From NCBI GenBank assembly GCA_930367215.1, contig OV884059.1, forward strand, positions 97,142,993 through 97,206,992: DNA of 64,000 nt. Reading direction: 5' to 3'. Every line of letters starts with the position of its first letter. Positions within the stretch are counted from its first letter, which is position 1. Both the position numbers and the translations under genes were made by a program. Below are positions 1 through 10,849 of the stretch, one piece after another. The notes beneath the pieces are model-generated. The model had not been told where the DNA came from, ran no database searches, and saw nothing but the letters and a program-made list of their open reading frames with translations. The DNA is from Pollenia angustigena. Its lineage: Eukaryota; Arthropoda; Insecta; Diptera; Polleniidae.

Positions 1-268
1 CAATAGTCAGTCCTGTGACAACTCGTTCTGACTCTCTTGGTTCCAGATAGGATCTCTGGCCAGCCGCGATATCAAATAGATCGTACAAGGTGAATTGATC
101 CAGTAATCATCAACGCCACGATCCTATATAATCTTTGAAGTATTGCACGATAACTGCCCATCTCAATTGCACTCCACAATGTTACAAGCCTATAAAACAA
201 AGTCGGCTTATCCTCAGCCTTAATAAGCCCATTGGCCAGGTTTCCAGTTTTGGTTTACATCAGCCTTT
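1..268. other. Unassigned non-coding segment, first ~130 bp relatively GC-rich
   Basis: The first 130 bases are less AT-rich than the DNA around them and could be the edge of a retroelement cut by the window. No protein motif, splice site or inverted repeat was recognised. The short open frames here have no recognisable domain. It is probably dpr intron or an upstream repeat, with low certainty. Confidence 0.25.
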
Positions 269-420
269 TGTTTTTATCAAACTCAACAAAAGATGTGAAC
301 ATTTAATTCCGTTCGGTTTTTTTTTTTGAAAATCCACAAACTTCAATGTGTTCGGTTCGGCTCGTTAATGTTCGTCCCTTTTGGCTGGTAAAAAAAACCA
401 AAAATTTTTTACAAAATCAA
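269..420 (+). repeat. Dispersed repeat, copy 1 (partner at 3499-3690)
   Basis: This segment contains ACTCAACAAAAGATG, then AATTCCGTTCGGT, then GTGTTCGGTTCGGCTC and TTCGTCCCTTTTGG, in the same order and orientation as at 3499-3690. The two copies flank the dpr exon as direct repeats. They have diverged by indels and substitutions. The family is unknown to me and no coding capacity is seen. Confidence 0.7.
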
Positions 421-1620
421 AATACACACACGAAAAAAACATTATAGAACATTAAAATATAATGTTTGTCTACAGTATCACTAAAATTGTTCTGTTTTTT
501 AACGAAGAACAATGTTCGGTTCTTTTTTGAAAATAGTTACGAACGGTATTACGGGTTGTGTATGTCTACACAATCACTAAAAAAATAGATATCGTTCCTT
601 GGTGTGTGAGCCGACCGTTAAATAATGTACTGTTTATTTTCGAACACTGCTTAAGATATTTTATTTTATTGCCCTTTTTCATAAATATTAGTAATTATAT
701 AGAAAAATATGTTGGGTTTCCATGATAACGTTATATCATAAAATGAAAAATTTACCATGCCCCTATTCACCACCCGTGCTTATGATGAGGTTAAAGAAAT
801 AGTTAAGTAAAATTCAAAGTTAATTTAAATAAAACAAAAGTTTTATTTGAAATGTGATAAAATACATTTAGTATAACGAGACTTAAAATTTTAAAGGAAA
901 TATTCGAGATTATTTGAAAATAACTACATTTTTAAATATTTCACCCTTTTTTTCACTTAAAAATGCTTTATATAATCATACAAAAAACTTTTAATAAAAA
1001 TTTGCTTAAATAATGTTGGGTAGCTGGTAGTAAAATATGTCTAATTTTTTTCTACCTTCTTAAAAAAAAAAGCGTAAGTGACATTTGTTTTCTTTTCGAG
1101 GCTTAAAAAAAGTTCAACTAACTTTTTATCATAATAAATGTAGTAACAGTTTTTTTTTATCACTCCTACACTTGTACTTCTACTGCACTAATACATCCTT
1201 CTAAATACACACACATACATACATATGAATATTTACAGCATTAAGGATAAAACTGTTTGCTCTTACTTTGTTGAAATCCTTAGGTGACTTTGAATAAATA
1301 ATCGTTAAGTTTCATAATGATGAGAAAGTTTTATTTGCTTTGCAATGGCATTTGCAAAACTTTTTATAAAAAAAGCGTTTTCTTCACAGTTTTTTCCATT
1401 ACTACTTATTTTCTTTTTTCTTTCTACGAAAACAGTATAAAAGAAATTCATCAATATATTAAAAAAGAAGTTTTTTTAAATTCTTTTCAATAATTTGATG
1501 TAAATTCCAACACAATTCTTTTTGTTTTCAAAGTTTTTATTTCAAGAATTTTACTTAATGCTTTAAGAGAGAGTATTTAAATGTAATTTGCATATATTGA
1601 TTAAATCATTTTCATTCTGC
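421..1620. other. AT-rich intronic DNA, no feature recognised
   Basis: Very AT-rich sequence with homopolymer runs and no recognisable coding frame, RNA gene or clear inverted repeat. I see nothing definable here beyond probable intron. Confidence 0.4.
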
Positions 1621-1690
1621 ACTCCACTGCCACTAGTGGTGAATAAGGGCGTACTAAGTTTGTCATTCCGTGTGAAACTTTTTCATTGGG
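1621..1690 (-). repeat. Fragment of the fly 'CCTCCACCA...GGAATGACA' repeat family, reverse orientation
   Basis: TAGTGGTGAATAAGGG followed by GTTTGTCATTCCGTGTGAAA is the reverse complement of the repeat end seen at about 12000, 19780 and 62490. Only the terminal part is present. Confidence 0.6.
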
Positions 1691-2716
1691 CACATTCATA
1701 AGATGTAACTGTTGCACAGCCGTTGAGTACATATATTTCCGGCGCCCTTATAAAATATTCTAACTGTCGGCGGCGGGTATCAAAGATACTGCACAGCCCT
1801 GGTTAATACTGGCTAATATTAAAAGTTTACGACTTGTGCTCCTTTTTGCTCCTTCTCATTCCTAAGTGACAAACTTTGATGGGAAGAAAAGCAAATAAAG
1901 TTTGGCTGTTCAAACTTTCAAAAAGGCACATAAAGGTCAAAGTATCTGACACCATACAAAATTTCGTGAAACAAGTTTTGGATTTAGAAAAGGGGGTATT
2001 CAAAATATATACATATACCACATACCTCCTAATTTTTAAAAAATAGTCGCTAGGTCAACTAGTACTAAGCTGACGAAATCAATTAAATCTCATAGTCATA
2101 GTGCTTTTAATTTTGTTTGCTAAACTATTTAGTTTCTGGCCAAAACTCAAAACTCAAAATGACCAAATATTTATAATTTATAAATCATAGATCAAATTTA
2201 GTAAAATTGTTTTTAACTATAAAAAACCATATTCAATAGCGTGATTGAAACACAAATATAACTTTTTAGTTTTATATGAAAAAAAAACGTAAAAAAAATT
2301 TAAATATTAAAAAAACTGCTGGTTTAATAATGATAATTTAAAATAAAAGTAAAGAGAAAAGTGTGTTTTGGTCTTGCACATGTTTTATAGTTTTTAGATT
2401 GCAGTTCCTGTTAAACAATTTGGCATAAAGCCAAAAGTATGTACCAGTGTATAATAGTTTAAAATATAGAAAAAAAAAAAAAACGTTCAACAACCAACAA
2501 CAACTAAAACTGTTTGTAAAGTTTAAGCATCTGTGTGATTAGGCCAATTGTCGTATATATAAATTAACTTTTAGTTGTTGGTTATACAAGTGTACATAAT
2601 TCTTTTTTTGTATTTCAGTTTTTTTTTTAATATTTAAAACAAATTGTTTATTTATTCTTTTGATGTTTTATAGTACATTTTTCATTTTATTTTGTTTTAC
2701 TCTTTTTGCCTTGCAG
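1691..2716 (+). other. Upstream dpr intron with 3' splice acceptor
   Basis: This AT-rich, non-coding stretch ends in a pyrimidine-rich tract (2695-2712) and TTGCAG at 2711-2716, a good 3' splice acceptor directly before the dpr exon. Most of the rest is featureless. Confidence 0.55.
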
Positions 2717-2927
2717 GTCTCCTGGGTACGTCATCGTGATATACATTTGCTGACAGTGGGCCGTTATACTTACACCTCAGATCAGAGATTTGAAGCAATG
2801 CATTCGCCACATGCTGAAGATTGGACGTTACGTATACGTTATGCTCAACGTAAAGATTCGGGTATATACGAGTGTCAGATATCGACAACACCACCGATTG
2901 GTCATTCGGTTTATTTGAATATTGTGG
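2717..2927 (+). CDS. dpr: Dpr-family cell-surface receptor, internal exon (C-terminal half of Ig domain 1)
   Basis: This is a 211-bp internal exon of a defective-proboscis-extension-response (Dpr) protein. Dprs are neuronal membrane proteins with two Ig domains; they bind DIP partners and guide synaptic pairing. The frame opens with VSWVRHRDIHLLTVG and continues with YTYTSDQRFEA, DWTLRIRYAQRKDSGIYECQ and GHSVYLNIV. These include the Ig-core Trp and the D-S-G-x-Y-x-C signature holding the second disulfide Cys. The exon starts in phase 0 after the TTGCAG acceptor and ends after the first base of a codon, before GTAAGT at 2928. The first Ig half, signal peptide, second Ig domain and membrane anchor must lie outside the window. 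The wording resembles the Dpr8/9/21 subgroup, but I cannot fix the paralogue. The reading frame is intact. Confidence 0.93.
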
Positions 2928-3144
2928 GTAAGTAACAAAAACAAAATTAGTTAGTTTTAATTAAAAAATTAATTAAAGCTGCGATAGTGATATCTAAAAT
3001 CTATAATTTGACTGATCGACAAATCTATAAACCTAGAAATAAAGTATTGTCAGCGATACTAGAATAAATGCATGCTTCATCTGAAAACTGCACAGAAAAA
3101 AATAAAAATTGATTGATTTCCATAAAAAATTTTTTAATAATAAT

Positions 3145-3240
3145 TTAAAAATTAATTAAATTTGCACAAGTTACCAATTCATAGTATCAATTAAATGTTT
3201 ATTTCACTTGAAGTTTAATTTACTTGATTAAATTTTAATC
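3145..3240 (+). repeat. Dispersed AT-rich repeat, copy 1 (partner at 11385-11475)
   Basis: AATTAAATTTGCA, then AGTATCAATTAAA, then TTCACTTGA and TTGATTAAA occur in the same order here and at 11385-11475. It may belong to the abundant fly short repeats starting CACAGAAAAAA, because that motif lies just upstream at 3092. Confidence 0.55.
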
Positions 3241-3498
3241 TAAAACTGATTTTATTTTGATTAATGCTTTAATTGGTGAAACATTTTGGAGAATTTCTGC
3301 TCTTGCTGACTGTTATAAGTTTTTTTCTTTTTCTTTATTGGCCGTTGTTGGATGTCAAGTAACGCGAATACAAGTATTCGAAAATAAACATAACATACCG
3401 CTCCTTAGTGTTCGATTCGGTAGATTTGTGAAAAACACAAACGCTAATAGTGGTTGTGTACAAAATCATTACGAAAAATAACGAACACAAAAATACTA

Positions 3499-3690
3499 CT
3501 GTTTTTATCCAACTCAACAAAAGATGAGAACATTTAATTCCGTTCGGTTGTTTTTATCCAACTCAACAAAAGATGAGAGCATTTAAATCCCTTTGGTTTT
3601 TTTTAAACAACATACTTCATTGTGTTCGGTTCGGCTCATTAACGTTCGTCCCTTTTGGATGGTAAAAAAAAACAAAACATTCTTTACAAA
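3499..3690 (+). repeat. Dispersed repeat, copy 2, with an internal ~49-bp tandem duplication
   Basis: This segment is the direct-repeat partner of 269-420. Within it, a block starting TGTTTTTATCCAACTCAACA occurs twice head to tail (about 3499-3547 and 3548-3596), which copy 1 lacks. It then continues with GTGTTCGGTTCGGCTC and TTCGTCCCTTTTGG. Confidence 0.7.
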
Positions 3691-3702
3691 AGAATGCCAC
3701 GG

Positions 3703-4010
3703 GTATAAGTTGCCCCCGGTGAGTGCAAGGCAGCGATCTGATTATTGGATGATGCCGATATTAGTTTGCTTTTTGCGATACATGTTTTCTGTCTTTGAGG
3801 AAGCCTTACCTTTCTCATAATAAGAACTTGCAATTGGTTGAGCTTACATACCTTAAAGTGAGAGGTTCTACGGAAGTGCTTTTTTTGACGAAGAGATACT
3901 TTCGTGGATTACGAGGTGGCTGATATTTTTACCCAAAACCGAGAGCAAGGAGACTCCAACATGGAAGGCTAATTTTTCACTCTTGTGGAATGTTTTGTGA
4001 GACAGTCAAA
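3703..4010 (+). repeat. GC-richer retroelement-like repeat, copy 1 (partner at 45316-45575)
   Basis: CCCGGTGAGTGCAAGGCAGC, CTGATTATTGGATGATGCC and TTTTTCACTCTTGTGGAATG align in order with 45316-45575, where the matching pieces are CCCGGTGGGCAGGCAGCAG, CTGACTATTGGTTGAGGCC and CTCTCCTTTTGTGGAAATG. The base composition differs from the surrounding intron. It may be a LINE 5' untranslated region or ORF1 region, but no domain is recognised. Confidence 0.5.
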
Positions 4011-4850
4011 ATGGGTATTTGCGTTGGTGGTTATGATATGAGGAAGATTTAGTAGCCTGTTAGTAGAGGGTGAGGTCAAGTGAATAGCTATATCTCAGTA
4101 AAGATTCTTAAATCTATGCTAAAAGGTCAAGATATCGTGGAAGGTGGTTGGTTGCAGTGTGTGTGTTGCTTTTTGACAATTATCTAGAGATGTGTCTTCG
4201 GGGGGATGTTCGGCCTGAGGCGTATCGTTTTTCCCTAGGTGCAGTTGCTTTTAAAGAGATGATGCTGGATAATCCTAGCTATCGGACGTTAGATAGCTCC
4301 AGCTCCTTATTTATGGGCGGGTGTATAATTTTTGTCGAACAATGAACTCAAAGTTCTACTTGTGTGTTAGCTGAGAGTGGTTAGTGAATGTATTGATTGT
4401 CACCTAGTGGTTAAGATGCGTCATGAGATTAGGCCATTATAGTCATATATTTGTTTAATTTAATTTTCCGATCAAACCCACCTTTGACGGTCTAAAATTA
4501 CTGCGTTTTAAACGTTACATTAACTTCTTAAAAAAACAGAATCTTTTTTTCGACACAAAACGTGATAGGTAAGTTTTGGCACTGGGTGTTACACAGTGTA
4601 AAAGTTCACTTAAAAAAACCCATAAATTGGCTAATAGTTTGATATAAAAGCGAGTAGCTTAAGAACCTTATTTTTAGAAGGATATGTAGCATTACTCCTG
4701 TTTTTTACTGGATAGTTTCTTTACTCGTAGCTCCAAGGCAAACTGTTATCCTTATTTCGATTATTTTCTAATCACCTTAATACCTCATAAAATTCAAAAT
4801 CAGTTGATAAAACGTTTCTTATGAAATCATTAATTACACTGAACAACAAA
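4011..4850. other. Continuation of GC-richer repeat, then AT-rich DNA; no gene recognised
   Basis: Up to about 4440 the composition stays GC-richer, as in a decayed retroelement, and short frames exist without a recognisable domain. After 4440 the sequence returns to AT-rich intron with nothing I can name. Confidence 0.3.
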
Positions 4851-4993
4851 ATCAAGTTTTTCCCAAAATTACAAGGTCCGGCCTATAAATTTTGATAGAG
4901 GAGACAAAAAAAAAGACACGTGAATCGGCGTTTTGAAAGTTTACATCTGAATTTTATTTGTGGGGGGGTTAAAGTTTCCCAGCCTTGGCACAT
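4851..4993 (+). repeat. Dispersed repeat, copy 1 (partner at 34073-34203)
   Basis: TCGGCGTTTTGAA, a TAGAGGRGVC-type block before an A-run, and CCAGCCTTGGC appear in the same order and spacing here and at 34073-34203. The copies are diverged, non-coding and in direct orientation. Confidence 0.55.
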
Positions 4994-4998
4994 TCGTA

Positions 4999-6011
4999 TT
5001 ACACAGAAAAAATTATTGCCGAATTATTTTCAAACAAACGCTTGTTTGAAAATTTTTTTGATTTCTACAAATTTTTTTACTGATTCAATCAATATTTTTG
5101 TTTGATTTTTATTTAACCAACAAAAATGTGGACAACTCTTCAAAAATTTAATAAACGCGCTATTGGTTTGAAGTTTTCATAATTTTGTATGAAATATTTA
5201 ACGCACTTTAATGTTGTCGTCTTTTTGCATTTTTTTATTGATTGTAAGCAACACTTCTTTATGATAAATATAAGAACTACAACAAAAAACACATGCAGTC
5301 TATTTTTGAACGCTTTAAAAAAGTACAACAATAAGAAAAATGATAAAATAGCGTGACGAGGTTTGTAGTAAAAAAAAACAACAAAAACAATAGCTGGTAA
5401 AAAAAAAAGTTTCATTTTTTTTAAACAACAGAAAAAACACATTATCAGAAACAAAATAAATTTTTGGTTGGTTTTAAAGTTGGTAAAAAAAAAAACAAAA
5501 TCCCGTATTCAATTTTTTCAAACAGTTTGTTTAAATACATCAAATACAAAAATAGAATGATGGCGGAAAACATATCGAGTCGGTCTGCCGACTCATTAGC
5601 AAAGGAAAGGATAAAGCAAAAGTGAGTGATGAAGAAAAACACTGTGAGTATAAATATGAATTCGTTCAAAAATTATTCCAACAAAAAAATGTGTCTCAAA
5701 GCCAGCCGGCCGCTCTGCTCTGCTTCATCTTTGCCAACAGTGCTTGCTTGTGTGCGCGTCATTGCTTCTGCCAAAACTTTTTTGTTTGATTCAGCAAAAT
5801 TATTTGTTTGAAATTTATATGAATTTCAGTAAATTTTTTGTTTGATTCTGTAAAATTATTTGTTTGAAAAAATCGGCGTTTTTTTTCAATAAACAAAATG
5901 CAAATAAATTGTTTGAATATGCGAATTTGTTTATAGGACCGATTTAAGACAAAAAATTGTTTGATTCTACAAATTTTTTGTTTGAATTGGAAAAATAATT
6001 TTTTTTGTGTT
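4999..6011. mobile_element. Non-autonomous TIR element with 'TTACACAGAAAAAA' ends
   Basis: The left end reads TTACACAGAAAAAATTATT. The right end, read backwards, gives TAACACAAAAAAAATTATT. Both subterminal regions carry repeated TTTGTTTGA/TCAAACAAA motifs (5028-5110 and 5780-5990). The interior has only low-complexity open frames. It looks like a member of the abundant short fly elements that start CACAGAAAAA. The superfamily is not assignable from this sequence. Confidence 0.55.
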
Positions 6012-6039
6012 ACATTTAAGGTATAAAATGTGTTTAGCA

Positions 6040-6190
6040 AATTTATGTAGAATATTACGGAGAACATTTTTGTAGAATATGTTAACCCTCTAACTCCTCA
6101 AGGTATGGGTCTTTTTTTCCTTGTTTTAAATAATAGCAAAAACATCATTAAAGCAGGGATATAAGGGGTTAAAATGTTCCGCAAAAATAT
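6040..6190. repeat. Palindromic 'TTAACCCTCTAAC' repeat, copy 1
   Basis: AATATGTTAACCCTCTAACT at about 6077 faces GGGGTTAAAATGTTCCGCAA at about 6166. The flanks GAACATTTTTG and AATGTTCCGC are also inverted. The same module recurs at 30430-31200 and 36029-36302. TTAA followed by CCC suggests piggyBac-type ends. Confidence 0.5.
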
Positions 6191-6395
6191 TATCCGTGAA
6201 ATTTTACTATAAGTCAATACACCCAAAAGGAAAATTCAACCAGAAAGTCAGAAATAAGATACAACATTTATTTAGAATTTTATTTTAAAGTACCCCAAAA
6301 ATTTAGCATTAAAAACAAAAATTCTAATTTAACTAAAAATCACTAATGCCTCTAGTATTTTACCTTCGATAGCAAATTTGGAAAGGAAGTATTCA

Positions 6396-7190
6396 TTAAC
6401 TAAATTTTTTAGCTCTTGGCAATTCCACTTCATTATAATACCATGTCCAGCATATTTCAAGAATAAGCGAATGAATGCTTTTGCCTTTATAGCGTTCTTC
6501 AATGGATGCGTATGTCTGATGAAACTTTTCACCATGCTCATCAGATTCTGTTGACAACTGGTGCTCAAAGTTATCCATATGGGAATTTAAAAAATGAGTT
6601 TTTGTTGACAAAGTATAAACGCCTAGTTTTTCAAAAGCTCTAAGCATTGTGTCTTCGTGTATTCGAGATGGAGGTCTACGTATATTCGAGCAGTAGGCGA
6701 ACGATATTTGCCTAAGACATTGTATATCGCTTTCCTTAATGCTTTTCCACGCATCAAGCTCAATTGGATGGAGCATTTCGTCGAAGTCAGCGTTTTGCAT
6801 CTGCTTTCTTATATCTGGACCAACAAAAACACCTGTTGGTGTGAAACCAATTTTAAGGCTTTCAACAATAACAACGACTTGAAGAACATATACATACCTT
6901 CTTTAATCTTTTCTTCGCTTAATTTTGGAAACATTGTTTTCAGAAAATTTAATGCTAATTCATTTGTATTCAGACATTTAACAAAGTTTTTAACCACACC
7001 AAGTTGGATATGCAATGGGGGTAATAATATTGTGCTCTCCTAATGTTCCCTCAGCTCTCAACTTCCATTGTTTTTGGAACTTTGGTCGCCCTTCCATCTG
7101 CTATCCCAAGTGCATAAAAAGCATCCGTACTTAGCGTATCGAGCTTGCAATCCTGAAAGGAAACTAACGACTTTTAAGTGACAACAGATC
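6396..7190 (-). pseudogene. Decayed gene of an arthropod orphan/transposon-like family with a 65-bp intron
   Basis: Read on the minus strand, the sequence gives SFLSGLQARYAKYGCFLCTW and then, after frame breaks near 7030-7100, LPPLHIQLGVVKNFVK and KLSEEKIKEG. GTATGT...CAACAG follows (6897 down to 6833), a 65-bp GT-AG intron of normal fly size. Splicing it out gives KEGVFVGPDIRKQMQ, then HFLNSHMDNFEHQL, DEHGEKFHQTYASIEERYKG and a stop after RAKKFS. I recognise this order (CFLC-WDSR, LPPLHIKLG, GERFHQ-MEERYQG) from uncharacterised multicopy proteins in insect genomes, probably mobile-element derived. I do not know its function. The 5' part is missing and there is at least one frameshift, so it is called a pseudogene; the second exon is intact to its stop. 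Confidence 0.6.
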
Positions 7191-8970
7191 CGCTAATTAT
7201 GGTCTTTATATTTTCAGTTCAACAGTTTCGAACGTTAATGTTTTTATAGAAAATGTTTATGTTTTTGTTCATAAAAAATATTTTTCATTAAAATATGTTT
7301 GCGAACGTTTGCGTTTGAAATTGTTGAACAGGCACTTAACTCTAATTAGCAATTATATTTTATTTAAGGCAGTATTCTAACCACTGTAATTTATCCAAAT
7401 CGGGATCCCCGTTTAGAAAAATCGGGCTTTTATATCTTATTCTTATCTCAAATGTATATTCCGTCCGTACTTACTTGTTTAATCAAAACCATGTAAAATT
7501 CCCATAAACTGTCTCTTTTAATTTAATTAATTACATATAGTTTCCCACAGCAAACTATCTTGGTATTTTATTTCATCAAATAACTTTGATGATCTCTATA
7601 AAACAAATTTATGTTTTCTTGTATTTTACAAGATTTGAACTCATGTCGTGTTTTTCAGTCAGAACAAATGTATGGAACTGAAGCCAGCCAAAAAAAAAAA
7701 AAAAAGGAAACCATTGTTGTTTACGGGGAAAAAATGGCAAAAACAATTTCAAAACAGGAAAAAATGTAAGGGAAAAAAAGAGGAAAAGCTAAATGTTGTG
7801 GTGATTTATTAAGCGTGGAAAATTGCTTACGTGAGCCCTGTCAAAAACATCCTTAAACATAAAAAAATTATGGTGTCAAGGCAAGTTAAAACAAAAACCT
7901 TTCGAAAGACTTTGGATGATAAAAAAAACCCCATGCTAAACAGTATTTGTGAGTTAGAGGAGTTTTTTTTTTTTTTGATAATGATAGTCCATGCATTACA
8001 AGTGCCAGTATTTACGCAAAACCATAAACTGTAAATGATGCCCCAGGGAACCATCAAATTTTGCAAGTATTTTGCTGCCAAAAACAAAACAACATACTGA
8101 AGCTGAAAATAAAGTTGGATTAGTAAAAAAAAAAAAATAAAAAAAAAAACAAATCAAATCTGCGAACTCACACACCCTCTTACATGAAATCATAAAATAC
8201 TTATGACTTTAAGTAAAATGACCGGGAGCCAGAGAGGAGTTACTAAAAACCCCTTAAGCAAGAATTTGTACGCAAGTAACAAGCATAATATTTTGTGGTG
8301 CCGTTTTAGCAGAATTGTAACCGTTTTTTGTCTCCCCGTTTGCCCTTGAATTTACCAACACATAATATTTGTTTATTTAAAATAACATTTTGTTAAGGTC
8401 TAACTTGAATATTGGCCTGGACAAATACGACCATACAAAATATATGCACAGTATTTCTTTCTACACTCACTCCCCTCATGTTCATCATAATTCGGAAATG
8501 GAAACATGTACGTTGTACTCACATTACATTTATCAAACTTATTGTTGTTTCGTATTTGTATTTTTGATGATGACCACGTTAAGCTCCATGAGGGAGACAT
8601 TAAATTTATTTAAAAACATGTTCTGCTTGTGGAGTGGGTGGAAAAGCGGATTATTAGTAATTTTGTTTAAATGTCAGTTTATTTTGTGTGCTATAGCTGG
8701 TTGTATTTTGTAAAGGCCCTTTAAAAAGGTATTAGATTATACTTAAATTAAATTAATTTTAAATTTTGTTATAATATAAAATTTTTTAAGACAAACGTTT
8801 TGTTCGAAATACATTTTCTTTAACAAAATTAAAACTACATTTGGTATGATGACAAATCAGTAATGAAAAAAATTTGTTGTTAATTATTTTGCAAAGAGAA
8901 TTAAAAATAAGCTTTCGTGAAAATTAGCTTTTCTGATTTAATCCCTTTTGATTATAAAATTTAATTATTT
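7191..8970. other. AT-rich DNA without a recognised feature
   Basis: There are long A and T runs (7690-7705, 7963-7977, 8128-8150) and short open frames with no domain. I see no convincing inverted repeat or RNA gene. Confidence 0.35.
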
Positions 8971-8973
8971 TTA

Positions 8974-9020
8974 GGGTATTCACAAGGTATGCTTTTAAGT
9001 CATATTGTCATAATAATGAA
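8974..9020 (+). repeat. Solo end of the 'GGGATTCACA' TIR family
   Basis: GGGTATTCACAAGG, then AAGTCATATTGTCATAAT, matches the left end of the element at 41688-42344, which reads GGGGATTCACAG and AAGTCATATCGTCATAAT. No opposite end was found nearby. The mariner element at 9213 may have interrupted it. Confidence 0.5.
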
Positions 9021-9212
9021 ATTCTTAAGCACTAAAAAATCGAAAATATGCATTAAAAATACCCAATATGTGCACAAAATATGGCAGACTTTACTGTGTA
9101 AGGTGCTGGATCGGTTAAAAACAAAAGGACCTGTCGAAATCTTGTATATTGAGCTACATAAGAATTTATTTCTTGATTTTTAAATTCTTTTTGTGGAAGA
9201 TTTTTTTTTATA

Positions 9213-10113
9213 TCGGGTGATTTTTTAACTATTATCTTTTTGACAACACTGGTTTAAACAGTTGACGCACGTTTCGTGTTTTGTTTCACTGTCAAAAATC
9301 TTCAGTTTGGTCTATAATTTAACCATGAATCGTCTTACAAACGAACAGCGGTTGCAAATAATTGAAGTTTATTATCAAAATGCTCTGTTAAGAAAGTTTA
9401 TCGCGCGCTTCTTGTGTTCAGCGGCGAAGCTCATTTTTGGCTCAGTGGGTACGTTAATAAGCAGAATTGTCGAGTGAAGATCAGCCAGAAGTATTGCAAG
9501 AGCTACCAATGCATCCAGAAAAAGTCGCACTTTGGTGCGGTTTATGGGCTGGTGGCATCATTAGACCGTACTTCTTTAAAGATCATGCGATTCGAAACGT
9601 AACTGTGAATGGTGAGCACTACCGTGAGATGATATCCAACTTTTTTTTTGCCCAAAATGCAGGAGCTTGACTTGCATGACATGTGGTTTCAATAAGACGG
9701 TGCCACACAGCACGCTTAACAATGGACTTATTGAGAGGCGAGTTCGGTGAACATTTTATTTCACGTTTGGGACCGGTCAATTAGCCGCCTAGATCGCTTG
9801 ATTTAACGCCTTTAGACTATTTTTTGTGTGGCTATGTTAAGGCTCATGTCTTTACCCTCATGCCCAATTGACGCATTGGAAGACAACATTGAAGCATTTA
9901 TTCATGAGATACCGGCCGAAATGTTGGAAAGAGTATGCCAAAATTGGACTAAGCGGATGGGCCATTTGAGGCGCAGTCATGGTCAACATTTGCATGCAAT
10001 AATCTTCAATCATTAAATTATATGGACCGAACTAATGATTCGAATAAAGATTTCATGCATTTTTCTGAATTTTATGTGTTTTTTTAACCTATAACTCTTA
10101 AAAAATCACCCGA
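9213..10113 (+). mobile_element. mariner-family DNA transposon, internally deleted
   Basis: The perfect 16-bp inverted ends are TCGGGTGATTTTTTAA at 9213 and its complement ending at 10113. Each end is flanked by TA (9211-9212 and 10114-10115), the Tc1/mariner target duplication. At 901 bp it is shorter than a full mariner (about 1.3 kb). It contains a broken transposase on the plus strand. A related copy lies on the minus strand near 48430-49140. Confidence 0.88.
9325..10014 (+). pseudogene. mariner-family transposase, deleted and frameshifted
   Basis: The frame opens at the ATG at 9325 with MNRLTNEQRLQIIEVYYQNA, the usual N-terminal helix-turn-helix start of this insect mariner group. After about 25 codons it jumps to sequence matching the middle of the catalytic domain, so more than 100 codons are missing. 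It then continues in shifting frames: SSEDQPEVLQELPMHPEKV, LWCGLWAGGIIRPYF, VTVNGEHYREMI, LTPLDYF, EMLERVCQNWTKRMGHLRR and an HLHAIIFNH end with TAA at 10012-10014. The DNA-cutting transposase would act in the nucleus on the element's inverted ends. This copy cannot encode it. Confidence 0.85.
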
Positions 10114-10496
10114 TATTAGGACATTTTTTTTTGCAGAACTTTTTTTTATAGTATGGAAATTTAAAAAAAAATCACTAAACATTTCAAAATATGCATTGAA
10201 AACTAAAATATGCACAAATATGTGTTTTCTCCAAAATAGGCAACAATTTGCAAAAACAAATTAATGCCATTTTAACGAAAATGTATTGATTCAAAGATAA
10301 TTATCAACGGCTTTGTGTGATTGAAAAAATTTTAATGAACACCGTTCATACAATAAAACTTGCGCATCCACACACATTCGCTGCTGGTTTTGAATAATTC
10401 AAATTGACTTTGCCATTTATAACATCGTTTACCTTCGTTCGCCAATGATTGCTTTGGTAAAGAACAAATAAAAAAAGCAAGACATCATTGCTCTGA
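10114..10496. other. AT-rich DNA without a recognised feature
   Basis: Sequence around AAAATATGCATT (about 10185) resembles 9045-9085 on the other side of the mariner element, so the mariner may sit inside an older repeat. Nothing else is recognised. Confidence 0.3.
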
Positions 10497-10849
10497 CCCT
10501 GCAAATAATATTGGACCACCTGATCCATTTTGATAAAATGGACTACTCCATGGACTGGTCCGATGTAATGCAAGCATGGACCATGTCATTGTTAAAAAGT
10601 GTTTGTGATGAGACGACATGTCTTCGTTTTTTAACTACATGCTTTCGTTTTTAATCGACTTCAAAACTAATCCGCTTGAGGACTACTGCTTTGTACTCCA
10701 AAGCTGGGTTATATGGTCCTGCAATAGGACATCGTTATGTTAAATAGACCATGTTTTTTCCATACGTTTTGGTTACTTTTGGACTAGTCCTAGTCCCTAG
10801 TGGGCTAATCTTTACACACGTGTTAAGACTGGTCCTATTACTTGCAGGG
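10497..10849. mobile_element. Short TIR element with 'CCCTGCAA' ends (related copy at 59450-59766)
   Basis: CCCTGCAAATAATATTGGAC at 10497 faces TCCTATTACTTGCAGGG ending at 10849. The interior is repeated in opposite orientation at 59450-59766, including GGGTTATATGGTCCTG and its neighbours and an ATGACATTGTCCAT-type block. No transposase is seen. I could not define a target duplication. Confidence 0.6.

Noticed and set aside
1..268. LTR of a retrovirus-like element at the window start.
   Set aside because: No TG...CA ends, primer-binding site or second LTR could be seen.
5140..5669. Two long minus-strand open frames rich in Phe, Leu and Lys.
   Set aside because: They are low-complexity translations of A/T runs inside a TIR element, with no domain or start context.
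7141..7160. TTTCAG as a 3' splice acceptor in the 6396-7190 gene.
   Set aside because: The family text SFLSGLQARYAKYG reads straight through it, so it is coding rather than an intron end.
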